Below, piece by piece: positions 1-12,849 of a stretch of DNA of 64,000 nt. The stretch spans positions 387,859-451,858 of the forward strand of contig MNCI01038211.1 in the NCBI GenBank assembly GCA_015680685.1, read 5' to 3'. Source of the DNA: Gnetum montanum. Its lineage: Eukaryota > Streptophyta > Gnetopsida > Gnetales > Gnetaceae. The first letter of the stretch is position 1. Each line of letters begins with the position of its first letter. A program made the translations under genes and the position numbers. A model generated the notes under the pieces. The model saw only the letters and a list, made by a program, of their open reading frames with translations, did no database searches and was not told the DNA's origin.

Positions 1-3000
1 AGGGGTCTAGGGGTGAGGCACCCCCTTGTAGAGGCATTGTGTCCCCTTCCATTGATGTTGTCTATAGGGTTTCTTGTGTACTTGTTTGCAAGATCCTCAT
101 TTGGAGTATAGTCATTCTCCTTGAGGTGAATTCTTATTTATTAATAAGTTGTTGTGGTGCTTGCTCCCTTCCATGGGTTGATTACTTAATAGAGGCATAT
201 TCTCCAAGTCTTTTGCCCTAGATTCATTGGATCTTAGTGAATTCCTTAGGATGCTAGACAATGTTAGGACAACATTGTTACACCATGTTCTTAATGGGAT
301 CGAGAAGACTAATAATTTCTTACTCAACTTTTTGAAAAACTAATAGAAGATTATATAATTCAAAAAAACCTAGAACTTTAGAATATTCTTCAAATTGGAC
401 ATCAAAATTTGGATCTCATTTATGAATAATCAACACTGTATACTTATGTAAAAAATACCCTATATTTAGAGCATATTATACCATTGAAACATTGCCTAAC
501 TTAACAAGTAGAAAGAAAATAAGAATAATACTTAGCATAAAGGACTTAAATGTCATGTTTTTTCCTCACATTATTTAACTATGAAATGAAGCTTTGATTA
601 CAAGGCATGTAATCCAAAATTTGAATGAATACATATTACAATGAAAGATTAGCAACCTATGACTCATATACATTGTCAAAAATAAAAAAAATTAGATGTC
701 TTGGTTGTATTAACATCACTAGAAGAAGGCATTACAACTTTTTTCTTACCAACTTGTAAATTTTCATTTTGAGAATCAAGAAAATTTTTTACATCAATAA
801 AAGAAGCAAACATTTAAACATTGGTTGATAAAGTTAGGAGTAACATAGAATTCCCCATAAGGAAATTCTAAAGAAATTGGATCCTCAAGAGAAAAATCAA
901 AGAAATAAAAATCAAATCCATTGAAAAAACTAGATTAGTTGAAGAAACATTAAATTTACATAAAAATTAGATTTTTTTGGAAAAACATCAAATCCATTCA
1001 TTGAAAAAACATAATATTATCTTGAAAAGAATCTATCAATTTTCTAGTCATATTTCTACAAAGCTTAGAAGAAGACACTTACATCTTCCAAACATGATTA
1101 ACCTACCTCTACAAGCTTTAGTTAATAACCTTTTCAACTTCCAAAACATCAAACCTATTCCCAAATCTCTTGAATATACTTCCATTTCTTTTGATCTTAC
1201 CTATAATAACACTCATCAATGTCTTTGCTGTGCACCAAAGGAAGGAGTGGGAGGGCAATGGGGGTTTTTCAAATCCCAAAAAATGAATAATAATATTTAA
1301 AAAGTTCAAATTATATCAAATCATTCAAGACAAAGTTTATTAGAAAAGCCCAATGGTTTTGAAAATACCTTTTCATGTTTTTATCTTAAAAACTATCCTA
1401 AAAAGGACCTACCCTCTAGGATAGGAAATGGATTAACCTGTGTCCTTATTTAGAAACATCTTCATGGGTTTTTACTTCTTTCTAAAGGGTTTCTTATAAA
1501 GAAAAGGAAAAAGAATCTCTCTAAAGATGCAAGAATACATCAATCAAAAATAATGTTAGTCATCAACATCTTTAAAATTTTGAAATACTATTAGGTATCC
1601 ATAACATAATCCAACATGATGTGGCCTATAGGTCTTTTATTACCACATTTTGAGAATAAAAACAAAATTTGTTCCTCATGCTTCCTAATTTCTTTATTTC
1701 AGTTTGGAATGATTTAAAAACTTATTTTCTCACATAACTTAACAAGTTCACAGTCCCAATATAGCTTCAAGTAACCTTACTAAGCTTCATAAATTAAGTG
1801 GAGAAATTATTTGAGATTACAATCTAAGATTTTTTTCAATAGTTATTATACATCCATAGTAAGATTCAACCTCAACCCTAAGGAATCCTTAATTTTTTCA
1901 TCTCTACTATCAATTTGTATTTTACATGTTATATAAACATTCAATCCTAACATCACTAACCTAAAAGGCACTATGTCCAAAGCTATTGAACTTAAATAAA
2001 TTAACCTTATGAACTCACTTCAATCCAAACTTGAAACCTTTGCTTTGGTCCTCAACCCCTAGTCTTCAATTATCTTCTAAATATTCAAAGTTAATCCACC
2101 TTCAAGTCATTATTTTTCTACAACTTTGGCCTTCATAATGATTAGTCCAAGGTGTTAATTTAATTTATCATCAATTTCCCCTTTATAATTTCCAACCTTA
2201 TTCTTGAGACAACACTGATCTTTAAGTTACCTAAGACAAAGAGTAAACCTTTCATGAATCAAGTCTTAATCATTTTATAAAAAATTTCTAATGAAGTAAT
2301 TAAGCTAAAATGAAATAATGTCAAGACAAGAGATCAACATAATGAAATAAATACAAACTTAGGAGAGGTATCCCTTAATGAATATTGTAGATTTTATAAC
2401 ACTAGTAAACATTATGAGAAAACTTGCTCTTAATTCCAAACCTTATATGGGGATTTAATGAAGAATTATAGAATAATCAAAAGGGAAAAGCATTGCTAAT
2501 GGTTGTAGAAGTCGTTCATAAAACTAAGAATGAACTAGTAGTATGTTTTAAGCAAGTCATGATTAAGGAATCTTGTGACATCCTGTTCTCAAATGTCATA
2601 GAAAACATTAAATATACATTATATTAGACATTATGCATAAGAAGAAAATATATCAAATGTCAAATATATGTAACATTCAACATTATGCATAAAGAAAATA
2701 ACATGAAAATGTAGAAGAAAAGAGGAAAGAATGCTTTATTGATATGGAATAATGTATCTTGATCATGATTTGAGAGTGTTTATTGGGATTTTCTTCCTTC
2801 AACATCTATTCTTTAGAGACAATCCAACATTGCCACCATAGTTAGGCCTACAACTTGGATAGAAGGGATGACTAGTCCTCTTCTTGTTCCACTTCACTCA
2901 GGACCTATGACTTTCCTTTACCAGCTCCACCACTCCATGCTAGCACAACTTGTAAGCCTGCATATAAATGCCTTAGATCAAATGCCCAAATGTCACATTA

Positions 3001-4110
3001 AGAGATATGTCCATTATTACAATGCATCCTTTCAAGTCTCAATTACAACATGCCATTTTGGGTATTTTTATGATAACGATAACACTTGTTATGAAAAGGC
3101 ACCATCTTTGTTATGCAGCAAAATCATTTGAAAATAGGGACATTAGAAATCTACTTTTGCAAATGCATGATTTAAAAAAAGTCAGTGACATTATGAGTAA
3201 CACATATATCCATTCTAGTCATCTAAACCAAGATAATCAAATTGTTATATCTCAATCACAAATACAATATGAAACTTCTTCATAAAGTCATAGTTGTTCC
3301 AATCAAAACCAACTAGAACTTAGGAGTAAAATAAAAACATATAATCTTATTGAAGATTTGAAAGGAATTAAAGTATATATATGTATATGTATATATATAA
3401 AATCTTTTTAAATTCAAAGAAATAAAAAAAAAACTATACATCATGATAAGTGATGAGTGTTCACAATATCCAATCATACAATCTACAAGCATAGCAATAG
3501 ACTATGTTGTGATCTATGGATGGGACTAATGTAGTATCTTGATAGTAAAATGTGAAATCATAGGTTTTTTTATTCCTAGTTATACTTTTAGTGACCCTTA
3601 GTGGATATGGTTAAGTATAGCTCAGACATGAAAATGATGCTGTTAGGGCCTTGACCTAAATTAATTAATAATACATAAATTAATTTTTTAATCTAATTAA
3701 CATTGAAATTAAATCCTATACTAGCCTATGATAATGAGCATGCATTCCTAGCTTTCTATACACATTTTGAATGGGTGTAATCATCATTGCAATTACCAAG
3801 TGACATACTATCAAGCGTACAAAGCAATATCACTACTAGGTTACTAACTAATTATATGTTATGCTTGAAACTATTTGTGGTTATTATACTAAATTTTATG
3901 TGTAAGAAAAAACAAATATTAAGATAATTACATGGAAAATAAAATAATATGAAAGTAAATTGTATTCTAAGTAAGAGTGCTATAATGATTATGAATCAAT
4001 CTCAATCTTAATGTTAATCATGAATTATGTCCAAGTATAATGCCACTTGAATAGCACATCATACAATCAACTCAAATTCACATTATAAATACTCACTAAC
4101 TAATAGTAGA
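1..4110. other. Unassigned AT-rich sequence
   Basis: I see no defensible gene, RNA or mobile element in this stretch. Open frames are short, run through A/T-rich low-complexity sequence, and show no domain motif. A short TA/TG alternating tract lies near 3,370-3,400. The sequence is probably very old, mutated transposon debris, but I cannot assign it to a family. Confidence 0.6.
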
Positions 4111-4329
4111 TTATGAAAATAAATTTCAAGAGTTTGACTAAATTAGTAATCAAATGGAGCATAACCATAATGGGTGAATCATATTATGAAAATAAATTTC
4201 AAGAGTTTGACTAAATTAGTAATCAAAAGGAGCATAACCATAATGGGTGAATCATATTATGAAAATAAATTTCAAGATTTTGACTAAATTAGTAATCAAA
4301 TGGAGCATAACCATAATGGGTGAATCATA
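4111..4329. repeat. Tandem repeat, 3 x 73 bp
   Basis: Three consecutive 73-bp units start at 4111, 4184 and 4257, each beginning TTATGAAAATAAATTTCAAG and ending GGGTGAATCATA. They differ by only about one base from one another, so the array is much younger than the decayed sequence around it. No coding potential is seen; 73 is not a multiple of three. Confidence 0.95.
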
Positions 4330-4639
4330 TTTATAAGCATTTTCTTAATTGCATCAATGTAGATGTGTTGATGCAGCACAGGCTTAGTCAAGTAAGCTAC
4401 ATTGACATATCAATGTTGATGAAGCTACATTTATGCATTAATATTAACTAAGCTCTTCTAAAATTGAACTTTTGTTATTCATCACATGCATTAATAAATG
4501 AAAATAGAGATAAAGAAAAGAATCCCATGCATGAACGACAAGTCCATTTTTTAGATGAAGCTAGAATTCTTGAAACTCCCACACTCACCCATCATACTAA
4601 GAAAGGCTAACTACCTTTCTTAACCACACTTGTTATATT

Positions 4640-5700
4640 TAAGAAAAATGTTCATAATTACTTGATGGATTCAAGAGCCATAGTTAACATAATGACCCAT
4701 GAAGTTTATAGAATCTTTGAAACTTAAATGATTCCACAAACTAGAAATATTATACAACTTGATGGGTTAAATATCCATGTAGTAGAATCACTTTAAAATG
4801 TCCAAATTAGCCTCAAACAATATTAAAATTTTATATGTCAACATACATTTCAATGATGGAGATAAATTTGACCTATGATTTACTTCTATTATGAAAATTT
4901 GATGCTTAGTTTGGAGGCTTCTTTAGATCTAATTTTTGAAGCTGCTTCTTCCAATTAAGGGAGGATTGAACACACAATAATACTTAGAGAACTCTTCCAT
5001 TGTTATGTAGTTTCAAACCTAGAAATATTACATATTACATCAACTAATCAAAGTGTATATTTTATCAAATTCAATAATCTTGATCTCAAATAATATAAAA
5101 TAAGAGGAATCTTTGAGCTATATGATGATACCTTATCTTTTCATCAACATGATGAGAATGCCTACCTCTTTGAAAATCCATGTTCAATTGGAAAAGATAA
5201 TAATGTTACTGAAATACATATAATGTAACTTGCTAATGATTCCAGCTATGATTATGGTAACATTTACATTAATGAAAAAGTTTATTTTTTAACTTTTAAT
5301 AACTTCTAAATATCCACTTATGACCTTTTCTTAGATTATGTAATTTTGAATAAGAGCTTTATCACTAGTTCTTATGATCTTTAGGATGAAATTAAATGTT
5401 TAAAAGTAGTAGAAAATGTATAAAATTATTAAGAACCCATAAAAGATGATTTGATAAAAAATTTACTAATAAATCCTTTCAAATTTGTGACATTTTCTTG
5501 AAAATAGACAGAGACTCCATTTAAAAGGTCCTCAAATTAAGTTTTCACTAATGTGGTCAAGACCATATCAAGTTACAAAAATCATAGTCCCTAATGTTTA
5601 TAAACTAGCTGACCTTCAAGAAACAAGTTTATTGAAAATTCAATGCATTCTAACTCAAACACTTTATATTGGTGTTCCAAGTGAACACCTAATAGATTAA
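4640..5700 (+). pseudogene. Ty3/gypsy pol remnant (protease-like start, integrase tail)
   Basis: Two pieces of a retroelement polyprotein can be read. Near 4,660 the frame gives LMDSRAIVNIMTHEV, which resembles a retropepsin active-site segment (D-S/T-G-A) with the glycine changed to arginine. From 5554 to a TAA at 5698-5700 a 48-codon frame begins WSRPYQVTKI and includes VYKLADLQ, which matches the GPY-type tail of gypsy integrases. Between them are many stops and no clear RT, so most of pol is lost or unrecognisable. The family assignment rests on short motifs; the tail is the stronger of the two. Confidence 0.55.
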
Positions 5701-7010
5701 TAACTTAATAAGTTATAGCTATTAATAAGTGTGTAGATATTCATATAGGATGCATTACATATCGTTTGGTCTTGAGTTAGATGCATTTCATCTTTTTGTA
5801 TTTATAATATCGTATCATATTATAGTAGATTGCATAAAATATAGCTTTAGAATCATATTCATATAGTTGCAGGTCATAGATGTAAACTTAAAGGATGTTT
5901 AAATTCAATGCTTAGTCCTTATTAAGTATACTTGGTAGATTATGAAAATACTTGTAGCTCTTTCATTCGTTGTTAACTAAATTTACAACTTAGATCATTA
6001 ATATCATGTCATGATAATGATATCTTATTAAGTTTCCTACTACCTACATGTTCTATTATGGGTCTACCTCTAAGATTGAATTGATGCTACAATATCTTCC
6101 TTTAGGTGGCATTTTTAAAATGACTTGTATTATTTTTAATTATTTCTACAATTGGGTTATCCATGTTAGATTTTTATAAGATAATTCGTTATGGTGGATT
6201 TATGAAGTGCTAGAAAGAATATGAACTAGTAACCAATTATTGGAATGTTAAGTTTATTCTTTCTCATGTCCAACCATGATTTTTTGTGACTATATCTTGA
6301 GTTCATAATGATAACACAAAATGAAAATCTCATCCTTTCTCTTTTCTCTTAAATAAAATGTTATCATTTTAATTCTTATTATCTAAAATTACCAAGGATT
6401 CCATTATTAAATTTTCTAACAAATATATTAAAAAGTTACAAGAAGGTATCGTAGTCTATTCACATCACTTAATATAGTCTTTGAAGCATTGAAGTAAAAC
6501 TCTTTAGGTGAATTTCTAAAGGATTATAGTTTTAGGTTTGCATATTCATTAAAAAAAATGCATCTAGAATATATATGTTTTCTTATACATATATATGATA
6601 TAACGTATATAAAATAATATATAATTAGTATTCGAAATACATAATCTATAATAAAGGTGAGTAATTAAAATTTGAGAATGTGTTGATTCTTTATTTTGGT
6701 TGGGTCTTGATGTTGTGCACAACTAGAGGTTTCTCTTAGTTTAAGAGATTAAAATAATAATAATAAGAATAATAAAGATTTTACTTTCAGTTAATAATTA
6801 GTTTACTACTATGACATTTTATTTCCTTAAACAGGTGGTGCTTGTGGAGAAGAACAAAGAGATAAAAATTAAAAAATTAAAAAATTGGAAAAGATTTGGA
6901 ATTTTAAGTCAAAGTATTAGAACATAATCCACGAATGCATATGGAAAGGACAGATGATTTTTATGATTGTCTCTCCAAGGAGAAAAATGAGGAGAGGGTA
7001 ACATCAAATG
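5701..7010. other. Unassigned AT-rich sequence
   Basis: No gene or element is recognised. It contains A/T-rich simple stretches, for example TATATA-type runs near 6,550-6,620 and AAT/AAG triplets near 6,740-6,780. Probable transposon debris. Confidence 0.5.
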
Positions 7011-7013
7011 ATC

Positions 7014-7140
7014 TATATAAAAGTCCAAAAAGAAAACAAAGAAGGCATCTTTTAAGAATATAGAGTAAAAGGAATTCTTCTTCATTTCCTTTCCTTTTGT
7101 TTCTCTCTCTTTCATTTTTACTTTCTCATTCTTTATGTTC
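7014..7140 (+). promoter_or_regulatory. Candidate TATA box and pyrimidine-rich leader
   Basis: TATATAAAAG at 7014-7023 is followed about 50 bp later by a long T/C-rich tract (7,073-7,140) of the kind seen in the R/U5 region of plant LTRs and in plant 5' leaders. No open frame follows; downstream sequence is rich in CTACTA/TGCTAC words. The most likely reading is the promoter of an old LTR whose partner copy is not in view. Confidence 0.3.
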
Positions 7141-8740
7141 TTAAATTCATGTTCTTGTATCTCCATTCTTAATTGCTGCTACTTCTTATAAGTTCCTGCT
7201 ATTTCCTAGTGTTCTTACGGCCTATAACTTGTTGCTAGCTGCTTTTTGCTATTTGCGTTGCTACATACTACTACTATTCTATACTACCAATAGTATGTGC
7301 TTGCTACTATCACTACTACTTGGAAATTATTATTACTATTTTATGATGTTGCTGCTACAAGTTTATGTTCTTACTTGGTATTGTTGGTACCTCTAAGCCA
7401 CCATTATTGCAACTTCTAACTCCACTAAGTTTCTTGTCTTCTTATCTTGTTTGAATTGTATTATTGTATACTTTTATGTACTTAAGTTATATTCTCTTTT
7501 CTCCCTCTATTTCCAAAGTTTTAATTTAATGTAAATAGTTGAATATTCTTGATTTAATTTTTTGATGCTTGTTATATCAGCCATTTAACTCTTCAGCTAA
7601 TGCTATTCTTGGGCTACTCATGGCCATATACAAGATGTCCTAGGAAAATACCTTTTAAAATTATATGTTTAGGATGTTTTGCATTGCAACTAAAATTTCC
7701 ACATCAATAGGTGCTACCATGACCTTTGAATTATAACATAACCTTATCATGAAAGTAAATTTTAAAAAATTTAAAATTTTCAAAATTAGCATAAGGCAAG
7801 GAGCCAACAAGGCACTAGTAGCAATGAGTTGAAGCTAGTGTAGTAGTTTCAGTAAGTGGATCTTCACATAGTAAGGTAGTAATTTTATCATAGTGAAATA
7901 ACAATGAGCCATAATTCCATCATAAGATTAGATTTCTTAGTTATCTTGGTTTTATGATTGAATTTGTTAATGATATTAAACTTGGAATCTTCTCTATGAG
8001 ATCTAAAGAATGAAAAATTTTAGATCAAATGATAACAATTGATGATTGAATTATCCCATAAATTTTAGGACCAATAATCTTGAATATTCAACTTCTACAA
8101 AAGCTAATAGACGATGAAATTCAACTTGAATTTTTAATCTTAGATTCGGAACAGAATTGGAAATATTTGTGAATCTAGCCCTTGGACATATAGCTAGAAC
8201 CAATTACTATATGTATTCCTTAGATGTATAGCTAACAAAAAACTTTTTTAAAACTTTATAACTCCATGCTACGTAAATTATACTTATTTTTTTGGAGTTT
8301 GTAAATTAATAGTCTTACCACTATGCTAACAACTCATTGTGAAAAAAAATGGCTAAGAATAAGTATGAACAAAAATAGAGATTTGTACTTGAGAATATGA
8401 ATATTTGTAAATGTAGTGAGTACTATGAATAGACCAAAAATAATTGGGAACAAAGAGAATTACAAATTTATTACTCTAAATAAGAATGAAAGTGTTACAA
8501 TGATGGACAAGGCCTTCATGTTTATAGACTTGGTGATGGAGCCATTATACCTTTAAAGATATTTGTAGTTTTAAATATCTAAAGTACTTACTTATGATTT
8601 TATAATATGTTTAGGGAAAAATAAAATTCACATCCATCTATGAAAAGTAATTGATTAAATAATGTTTAAAGAATCAAAATTTAAACTTCCTAATCATATA
8701 GAAAATTATTAATCCAGATGGATTTATCTAATAATACTAC
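7141..8740. other. Unassigned sequence, CTA-rich in its first part
   Basis: About 7,190-7,420 is enriched in GCTAC/ACTACT triplet-like words without being a clean microsatellite. The rest is AT-rich with no open frame or domain motif that I can support. Confidence 0.5.
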
Positions 8741-9060
8741 TATCGAAAACACTGCTTGACATCACTTTAAACTCTAAAATCATCAAGTGTTTCAAAGTAG
8801 ACTCAAAATGGGCTATGTCTTAATATTCAAAAAACTTGCAAGTTTAACATAAGCATGCAAAACATGATAATCCAAAGATTAAAAGTGTATCAAGTATACC
8901 TTAGATAATCATATAAGTAATAGGACTAATGTGACACATATACACAAGAATCCTAGAGTATGAACATACACACAAGATATGAAAATACTTGAAACAACTA
9001 TGACACATTCCTATATGACATGCATATAGTTTTAAACCCATTTTCCATAAAGTAAGAGAC
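8741..9060 (-). repeat. LTR-like direct repeat, left copy (Ty1/copia remnant)
   Basis: This stretch matches 10,927-11,250 in the same orientation. The clearest shared block is the CATCAAGTGTTTCAAAGT region (about 8,781 and 10,981), and similarity continues through the AAGTAT/ACTTAGATAAT area for about 300 bp. Beyond about 9,060 it fades. On the minus strand it would be the 3' LTR. Its outer edge is degenerate, so the coordinates are approximate. Confidence 0.5.
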
Positions 9061-10912
9061 TTACCCATACCAAAAGCCAAAGTATATTCAAAAATTATAG
9101 ATAAGAAGATCCAATATCTAGGGTTATCAACTATAAAGCATGCATGTTGAACTTAACTTTACATTCAATTGAGATTTAAGGATACTCATGCAACCCATGT
9201 TAAGAAGGAAAAGGTTTATTCTTTTTCATGCAAATGGTATAGACTTTTCTACCTAGATCAATGTCTCTCTTAAAATGAAAATCATTTCAACTCATTATAG
9301 TGATACATGTATGTAGAAATTTGGAGGTCTTTATTTCTTCTCTTTAGAAACTTTGAGGTATCTCCTCTTTGAGAAAACTTCTATATATATATATACCATT
9401 AGGAAACTAGTAGCAGTAGGTCCTACTAGAAGATCAGATCATCCACTTTCTATTAAGATGTTCAGCCATTAGAATACCTACTACATGGTCCCAAAAATCT
9501 TATTTCTTTTTTCTTGTTCATTCTCATTTATAATCATCAATGGAGCTTTACACTCATGTTTAATTGTATTCAAGCTACGATTCTCCCCACAACCTTTCAC
9601 ATCATTCACATTTAGGGAATTAAAAGGATATTATATAAAGATATTATATAGCAAAGTGATTTCCTAAGAAAACATAACATTTAATCCCTAGATATTTCAA
9701 AGGATTTTGAGTGAGTCCCTCTAAATATAATCTTTTATCTTAATTATTCTCTTGATGAGTTTGATTTTTTTTGGTAATACATAATTCCTTGAAAGCTCCA
9801 AATCCTTTCACAAACATCCTATTCTCTGATTATTGTCTAATTTCCTTCTTATCTAACTTCATACCCTTAAAATTCACCAAACCTATAGGCACTTGATGTG
9901 CTTCTTTGTATTTTGTAACTTTTTAATTTTTAAGATGCCATTTTACTTAGGGCTTCAATCCATTTAAAAACAATCTCTATTTATCCATCTCATTTAGATT
10001 TAGGACTTAAAACATAGGGTCTTCGTACTATTGAATATGGCTCTCTAGCTTTTTGGTGTGTTGGATTTCTTTTAATTTGCCTAGGCTTTATCAATAGAAG
10101 TTTCAAAAAAAATTTCTCAATTAAGGCTTTCTTAAACTCATGCCTTATCTTTATATATTTTCTTATTTTTCCAATCCTTTCTTCTTAAAGAATCTCAAAC
10201 CAGCAAGTCTTTGCAACTTCATCAAATAATTGGATAGTGATATGAACATATTTTTTCTCAACATACTCATGCAGTTCCAAAAATTCCTCCATCCCAAAGA
10301 GGAAAGCATCAATGACTTTATCATTCCTATTTCCATCATAAGCTTTTATCTTCTTTTCTCAAAACTTGGAAACCGATCAATCTCATCCTATTTCTAATAT
10401 CGTTTCTCACATAGCTAGTTTATTTTTTAAGATCTTAATCACATTCTATTGGACCTATTTCAAATCTATCAAACCTTATCCATTGAATTAGAACTCATGA
10501 AAAAGAAATTGAAGATCATCAATAACATCTTCTTGATGCTCTACATGATTTCTTAGACAAAGCTTTAGTCTAGAGAAAGTTTATGTTTATTAGTAAAGTT
10601 TAATTTATATATGAAAGAGACTATCATGAAAAAGCAAAATTTTCAATAATTCAGGCCTATTTTTCTCCTAGTAGATGATGAAAAATTATACTATCTATTT
10701 GTAATAGGTAGCCCTACATCTCTTGTATCTTTTTAGCTAACTCATCAATTTCCTTTTCTTTCACTTTTCATCTAGTATTTGTACCTCCATGATTGAAGCT
10801 ACAATAAGAGCAAGATTAGGATTTGTTTGCTTGCCTTTTGGCATATCATCTATCATATATAATAATTTTGTACAAGTTTCTAAATGGGTCCTTCTGGTTA
10901 AACCAAAACTTG
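9061..10912 (-). pseudogene. Degenerate Ty1/copia internal region
   Basis: This lies between the two LTR-like repeats. Next to the right-hand repeat the minus strand reads a short gag-like frame (10,952 to 10,761, containing LTRRTHLETCTKLL and KQTNPNLALI) starting just after the primer-binding site. The remainder holds many stops and I cannot identify protease, integrase or RT motifs. At about 1.85 kb it is far shorter than a normal copia interior, so it is internally deleted or non-autonomous. Assignment depends on the PBS and LTR context more than on protein motifs. Confidence 0.4.
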
Positions 10913-10924
10913 GCTCAAATATCA
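10913..10924 (-). promoter_or_regulatory. Primer-binding site, initiator Met-tRNA type
   Basis: The minus strand reads TGATATTTGAGC, 9 of 12 bases identical to TGGTATCAGAGC, the common plant copia PBS complementary to initiator methionine tRNA. It sits two bases inside the left edge of the right-hand LTR-like repeat, the correct place for a minus-strand element. Confidence 0.55.
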
Positions 10925-10926
10925 AG

Positions 10927-11560
10927 TGTAAAAACACTAATCTATAAAGCATCTATTAGCACTACTTGTAGTTTAAAAATCATCAAGTGTTTCAAAGTGG
11001 ATTCAAAATGGATTACATTCTAATGTTCACAAAACCTATGAGCACAACATGAGTACACAACCTATATTAGTCCAAAGGTTAGGAGTGTATCAAGTACATC
11101 TTAGATAATAATATAAGTATTAGGACTAACATGATGCACATACATAAGAATCATAGAGAGCACTAACATATACACAAGTCACAAAAATTCTTGAAAGAGC
11201 TATGATACAACCATATACTATACACATCTAGCTCTAAATCACTTCTCTATACAATAGTAAAGGTACCCTCATGAAAATTCAAAGCACAAGCTACCTATAT
11301 ACCCTTGTGACAAAATACATAAGGAATTAGGGTCATGTAGTTCTAAAAAAGGCAATGATGGTTAAATTGGCATGGAACTTGAGTGGATCTCCATACTTTT
11401 TCTATCCTTCATTCTAAAAGGGAAGGAGCCTTTAGGCCACTATAAGACATACTCTCTACACTTTAACCCTTGTTACATAATAAAATAATACTATTAATCC
11501 TTACCCATTATACCATTACATGAAATTTTATGTTATTTATAAGAAGTATTATAATTTTAA
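10927..11560 (-). repeat. LTR-like direct repeat, right copy (Ty1/copia remnant)
   Basis: On the minus strand this is the 5' LTR. It ends in CA immediately before the PBS. Similarity to 8,741-9,060 is clear up to about 11,250 and weak beyond that, so the outer limit near 11,560 is a guess. Confidence 0.45.
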
Positions 11561-11711
11561 GAAATATTAGGGCTCCACCTTACTTTTTTCTTTATTCCAT
11601 GTAAGGCTAATTCTATAATAAATACAAACATGTAAGCAACTTGAACTATTAAGATCTAAGATACATCGTTTGTAGGATGCATTTGTAGGATCCTTATTGG
11701 TGATGAAAGTG

Positions 11712-11900
11712 GTTATTCTAGTAGTTATTCTAATTATTAGAGCTATTACTCTAGTGGTTACTCTAGTACTTACTCTAATTATTAGAGTGGTTACTCTAGC
11801 GGTTACTCTAGTAGTTATTCTAATTATTAGAGTAGTTACTCTAGCAGTGACTTTAGCAGTTAATCTAATTATTAGAGCAGTTACTCTAATTATTAGAGTA
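11712..11900. repeat. LTR minisatellite: 12-bp units in 45-bp higher-order repeats
   Basis: Basic 12-mers (GTTACTCTAGTA and variants) run two at a time, then one GTTACTCTAATT plus a 9-mer ATTAGAGTA closes each block, giving a 45-bp higher-order period (3 x 12 + 9). The closing sequence CTCTAATTATTAGAG is nearly palindromic. The array is 189 bp here and 168 bp in the 3' LTR, a difference of exactly 21 bp (one 12-mer plus one 9-mer). All units are multiples of three, so both strands stay open and give spurious TLIIRV-type repeats that should not be called proteins. Confidence 0.95.
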
Positions 11901-11914
11901 GTTGCTCCCAAATC

Positions 11915-11922
11915 TATAAATA
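11915..11922 (+). promoter_or_regulatory. TATA box of element 1 5' LTR
   Basis: TATAAATA lies just downstream of the minisatellite. The equivalent site in the 3' LTR is TATAAATA at 21,089-21,096. This is the expected start of retroelement transcription. Confidence 0.75.
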
Positions 11923-12681
11923 CAGTGCCTAGGCATACAATTATAAAGAAGTATTTTAGTAGTCAAGTAGTGAAACTCTTGTAGTCTGTTTGAAAGTTAG
12001 AGTATTTTCCAAGTGCCTGCAGCAGAAGGTCAAAGTGTGGATGGATCTTTATTCAAGCATTGATGTACCTAAGCACACCATTGTGTTGGCAATAAAGATA
12101 AGCTCTTTGATTCATCCTTGCAGCACTTGAGATTTTTTTTCTTATGGATTTCCTTTATTTTATTTTCTTATGCATTTATTTTATTTTATTTTATGCGCTT
12201 TACATTTTTGTTATTAGCACAACAATTCTTTTTGATCAATTAAGCAAATTGTTAAATTACACAAGCACGACCACTTTGAGCATGCATGTAATACTTAGTA
12301 ACCCAATAATGATTAGCATCTGGTAATCCCAATAGTGTTGCACTAGTTCAAGATGTGTACAGCAAGTGGGAATGAATGCTAGTGTTAGGATTAGTTAGAA
12401 CTTAGTTAATGAGTAGTTAAGTTAAATTAGTCACTTAGTTACCTCTTTCCTTCCCTACTAGCACAGGACATAAAAACATAAAAGCTATAAAAATCATATG
12501 CCTCAAGCTTACTTAACCATACAATCATGACATATAGGTAAGGTTGGGAAGACAACAATTAACCAACCCATTCTTGTTCCACAAGGGTGCATAAGCACTT
12601 AGTCCTTGGAATTTGATCGGATTGTGTGTGAAATGCTCATATTTATATGGTTGAGCATAGGGGTACCTCGCCGCTCATCAT

Positions 12682-12699
12682 TGGCACCGTTGCCATGGA
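12682..12699 (+). promoter_or_regulatory. Primer-binding site, Asp-tRNA type
   Basis: TGGCACCGTTGCCATGGA begins one base after the LTR end and matches 15 of 18 positions of TGGCGCCGTTGCCGGGGA, the complement of the 3' end of plant tRNA-Asp. This PBS type is typical of Athila/Ogre-like gypsy elements. Confidence 0.85.
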
Positions 12700-12849
12700 A
12701 TTAGTTGTTTGTGCGCTAACTAGAACATAGTAAATCATTCACATCATTGGAACAAACCCTTAGGGTTGATTGAGGAAATAATAAACAAGAGTACATTGGA
12801 CACTGAATAGACAAATATATCTCCTTCTTCATATGAAAGTGCCTCATTG

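Larger units (their letters stand above)
11701..12680 (+). repeat. Element 1 5' LTR
   Basis: It runs from TGATGAAAGT to GCCGCTCATCA and pairs with 20,896-21,848. U3 is dominated by a minisatellite, followed by a TATA box (TATAAATA, 11,915-11,922) and a long R/U5. The R/U5 is shared, with divergence, with the LTRs of element 2 (the AATAAAGA...CTTTG block, the AGCAGTGTTGC block and GGGGTACCTC near the end). Confidence 0.95.

Noticed and set aside
977-1300. 107-codon plus-strand open frame
   Set aside because: No motif, low complexity, and an overlapping frame on the other strand; consistent with chance in AT-rich DNA.
3370-3400. TATATATGTATATG tract as a promoter
   Set aside because: Simple TA/TG repeat with no leader or gene downstream.
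8270-8345. tRNA A-box-like sequence on the minus strand (TTAGCATAGTGGTAAGAC)
   Set aside because: No convincing B box at the right distance.
11567-11984. Open frames on both strands with TLIIRV/TRVT repeats (also 20,852-21,131)
   Set aside because: They are produced by LTR minisatellite units whose lengths are multiples of three; both strands are open and there is no coding signature.
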